Source: an uncultured Ruminococcus sp. (GTDB taxonomy: Bacteria > Bacillota > Clostridia > Oscillospirales > Ruminococcaceae). Taken from it: DNA of 7,686 nucleotides. Shown piece by piece: positions 5,884 to 7,686 of this stretch. Position numbers and translations under genes: made by a program. Below the pieces are notes generated by a model. The model was not told the origin of the DNA. It did not search any database and was given only the letters and a program-made list of their open reading frames with translations. The number at the start of each line of letters is the position of its first letter. Position 1 is the first letter of the stretch. The stretch is from positions 1-7,686 of the forward strand of contig CAMHBN010000084.1 in NCBI GenBank assembly GCA_946183385.1. The letters run 5' to 3'.

Positions 5884-5916
5884 AAACAGCGGCACTCTTA
5901 CGAGCGCCGCTGTTTT
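5884..5916. terminator. Bidirectional rho-independent terminator between convergent genes
   Basis: AAACAGCGGC (5884-5893) pairs with GCCGCTGTTT (5906-5915). After an A/C mismatch, CTC/GAG extends the stem to a TTAC loop. The arms end in A-run and T-run respectively, so the hairpin works for both strands. It serves the 475-aa protein gene (stop 20 nt upstream) and the convergent permease gene (stop 4 nt away). Confidence 0.9.
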
Positions 5917-5919
5917 GTG

Positions 5920-7686
5920 TTATTTGCTTACCGAGTGATTGAGCGTCCGTATCGCGGGCAGTGCCGCAAGGAACGCGATGACGATGTTTAGTATAAGTGA
6001 AGCAACCAGTGCGGCGGCTCCGCTCGCGGTCGCATTGAAGTTGAGTATGAACCGCATTATCAGCTGATAGCCGACGATACTTATGAGAGTTCCCGCTATC
6101 GCCGATACCGACGAAAACAGCAGGCTTTCGAGCACCACCGTCCCCGTGAGCTGCTTCCGCGTCATGCCGACCGCCCTCATCATTATGAGCTCGCGGCTGC
6201 GGTTGAGAGCGCTCGTGTTTATGGTATTCATCATCGAGACGATACCGCACAGCCATATCGACAGCATAAGCGTCAGAACGATCTTGACGATAGTGTTGAC
6301 AAATTCTGTTATTCCCGTGCCTGCCTTGTACTCGTCGTAGACGTTGTCCACGGAGAAATTCATCGAATCTATTGCCGTTTTAGCGGCGGGATAATGCTCG
6401 GCGTCCCTGACAAGGAAGTACATATTCGCGGACATTGACTTGCCGTATTTGATAAGCTCCTGAGCCTTGCTCATCGGCACAAGTATGAACGTGCTGTAAT
6501 CGGCGTGAGCTATACCTCGTATCCTTATTTCTTCGTCCTGATTGCCGTTGAAAACTATGTGGTCTGGCAGCTTCGTATAACCGTAGCCGAAGTCCTCACC
6601 ACCGTCGTATCTCTGCTGTGGCAGAAACAGCACCGCATCACCCTTTTCAAACTCCTCATAGCTCATACCAAGGAGCTCCGAATAGGTAGTGATATCGCGC
6701 TCGTCATAGGGGACAGCCATATCGCTTAGCCCCTTGTGACCGCTCTCGAATTCGTTTTTATCCATTGTCATTATGCTCATCGGGATAAAGTCGCCCTGCA
6801 TATTTCCTTCAAGAGCGGCAATTTCATCGCCGAGCTTTTTCAGCTCTTTTTCGGTCAGAACGATACTTCCGTGACATTCGTAGTAAGAGGACTTGAAATT
6901 CCCGCTGTCCATAAGTTCCTTCTGAATGGAATCTGCGTCGGCGGCGTCGGCGTAGATGTAGAAGTCGGAGGTCGGCTCGCCGATATAATCCTTGACCTCG
7001 CCGTACAGCGTCAGTCCGAGCTGTATGCAGAGCGTGAATATCAGCACGCCGAGAGCCATTGCCACCGACGATATCACGAAGCGGCGCTTGGTGCGGAAGA
7101 TGTTCTTGAACGTGTAGCGTATCATAAAGCGCTTGGAGCTGAGATTGAGCTTGGACTTCTTTACCTTGTGCTTGCGCTTGGACTTCTTTTTGCTCTTAGG
7201 ATTGCCGTAGTTCAGCGCCTCCACGGGCGAGAGCTTCCTCGACGCCCACATCGCGGAGGTATAGGTGGAGATGAATATGCCCGCAAGGCACAGCGCAGCG
7301 CATATCAGCAGTGTAATGGGGCTTGCGTGGAATTCGAGCACGTCAAAGCCTATGCTGTTGAGCGAGCTGAACACGTATCTGCACGCGAGCAGCGACGTCA
7401 CCATGCCGAGCGGCAGAGCAGTCAGCGCGTAGAACAGCCCCTCCGTGAAAACGAGGGTGGCGAGCTGCCCCTTTGAGGCTCCCATGACGCGCAGAGCCGC
7501 GAACTGCACGCTGCGCTCCTGTACCGATATCTCGAAGGCGTTGTCGATGATGAAGCGCGAGAAGAACCACACGATGAGGAGTAGTATCAGGTACGCGCCG
7601 ATGTACGGAACAGCCTTGCCTATGCCGTCGATGCTCCTGAACGAGGACAGCATATAGGCGGTGTTTAGCTCTATCCCGTAGCCGTG
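5920..7686 (-). CDS. ABC transporter permease with two FtsX-like domains (N-terminus beyond window)
   Basis: The open frame continues to the window edge (first visible codons HGYGIELNTAY), so the Met at 7653 is internal. The visible 588 residues hold most of a first FtsX domain. It has a membrane segment near 27-48, the cytoplasmic loop QERSVQFAALRVMGASKGQL near 56-75 and two more segments near 81-103 and 122-144. A Lys-rich cytoplasmic linker (about 163-180) follows, then a fourth segment (203-226) and an extracellular domain of about 230 residues. The second FtsX domain has three segments near 465-487, 519-541 and 556-578, with the loop RELIMMRAVGMTRKQL. This is the layout of large MacB/YtrF-like permeases that work with a separate ATPase, in export, lipoprotein handling or peptide defence. 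About 200-250 N-terminal residues are probably missing. No ATPase gene is in the window, so the substrate cannot be named. It is transcribed convergently to the third sigma operon. Confidence 0.92.
   Translation of the reverse strand, partial: HGYGIELNTAYMLSSFRSIDGIGKAVPYIGAYLILLLIVWFFSRFIIDNAFEISVQERSVQFAALRVMGASKGQLATLVFTEGLFYALTALPLGMVTSLLACRYVFSSLNSIGFDVLEFHASPITLLICAALCLAGIFISTYTSAMWASRKLSPVEALNYGNPKSKKKSKRKHKVKKSKLNLSSKRFMIRYTFKNIFRTKRRFVISSVAMALGVLIFTLCIQLGLTLYGEVKDYIGEPTSDFYIYADAADADSIQKELMDSGNFKSSYYECHGSIVLTEKELKKLGDEIAALEGNMQGDFIPMSIMTMDKNEFESGHKGLSDMAVPYDERDITTYSELLGMSYEEFEKGDAVLFLPQQRYDGGEDFGYGYTKLPDHIVFNGNQDEEIRIRGIAHADYSTFILVPMSKAQELIKYGKSMSANMYFLVRDAEHYPAAKTAIDSMNFSVDNVYDEYKAGTGITEFVNTIVKIVLTLMLSIWLCGIVSMMNTINTSALNRSRELIMMRAVGMTRKQLTGTVVLESLLFSSVSAIAGTLISIVGYQLIMRFILNFNATASGAAALVASLILNIVIAFLAALPAIRTLNHSVSK

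Noticed and set aside
6736..7476. 246-aa open frame on the plus strand
   Set aside because: It is a shadow of the FtsX permease gene in a GC-rich stretch. The sense protein has clear membrane segments and family motifs.
7651..7653. Start codon of the permease at 7653
   Set aside because: The frame stays open for 11 more codons to the window edge with FtsX-like sequence (GYGIELNTAY), and the first FtsX domain would be incomplete. This Met is internal.
1..7686. CRISPR array, tRNA, insertion sequence or transposase
   Set aside because: I saw no regularly spaced direct repeats, no cloverleaf-like sequence and no transposase-like protein. The window is filled by the sigma modules and the permease.

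Overview
The window looks like chromosomal DNA from a Ruminococcus-type fibre-degrading member of the Clostridia (Oscillospiraceae). The grounds are dockerin-type calcium loops (DxNxDGxxxxxD) in two proteins, long Thr/Ala-rich extracellular linkers, strong AGGAGG ribosome-binding sites, consensus sigma-A promoters and very compact operons. The genus is inferred from these traits. No rRNA or marker gene is present.

Left part (1-3706). Two related ECF sigma-factor operons diverge from a 271-bp control region (721-991). The leftward operon has an ECF sigma gene (163-720), overlapped by 14 nt by a single-pass membrane protein gene cut off at the window edge (1-176). The rightward operon has a paralogous sigma gene (992-1543), overlapped by exactly 14 nt by a 464-aa membrane protein (1530-2924). 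That protein has a short basic cytoplasmic tail, one membrane segment, a Thr-rich linker and an extracellular part with three dockerin-like loops. A secreted 230-aa protein made largely of dockerin-like repeats follows (2961-3653), then a strong terminator. Each direction has a sigma-A promoter. The rightward one is a perfect TTGACA-17-TATAAT.

Middle part (3707-5916). A 222-bp leader carries an inverted repeat and a weak ECF-type promoter candidate. It leads into a third, less related ECF sigma gene (3929-4462), overlapped by 26 nt by a 475-aa membrane protein (4437-5864). This protein has a cytoplasmic tail resembling Firmicutes anti-sigma partners, one membrane segment, a DUF4367-like domain and a separate C-terminal domain. 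A bidirectional terminator separates it from the next gene.

Right part (5920-7686). A convergent, leftward gene encodes the C-terminal portion of a two-FtsX-domain ABC transporter permease. Its start lies outside the window.

Working model (inference): the window holds three one-component envelope signalling modules, each an ECF sigma factor paired with a membrane-bound probable anti-sigma factor. In the dockerin-bearing module the sensor ectodomain could bind cohesins, so transcription might respond to cellulosome or scaffoldin state. This parallels, without being homologous to, the SigI/RsgI systems of Clostridium thermocellum, where carbohydrate-binding modules are the sensor.
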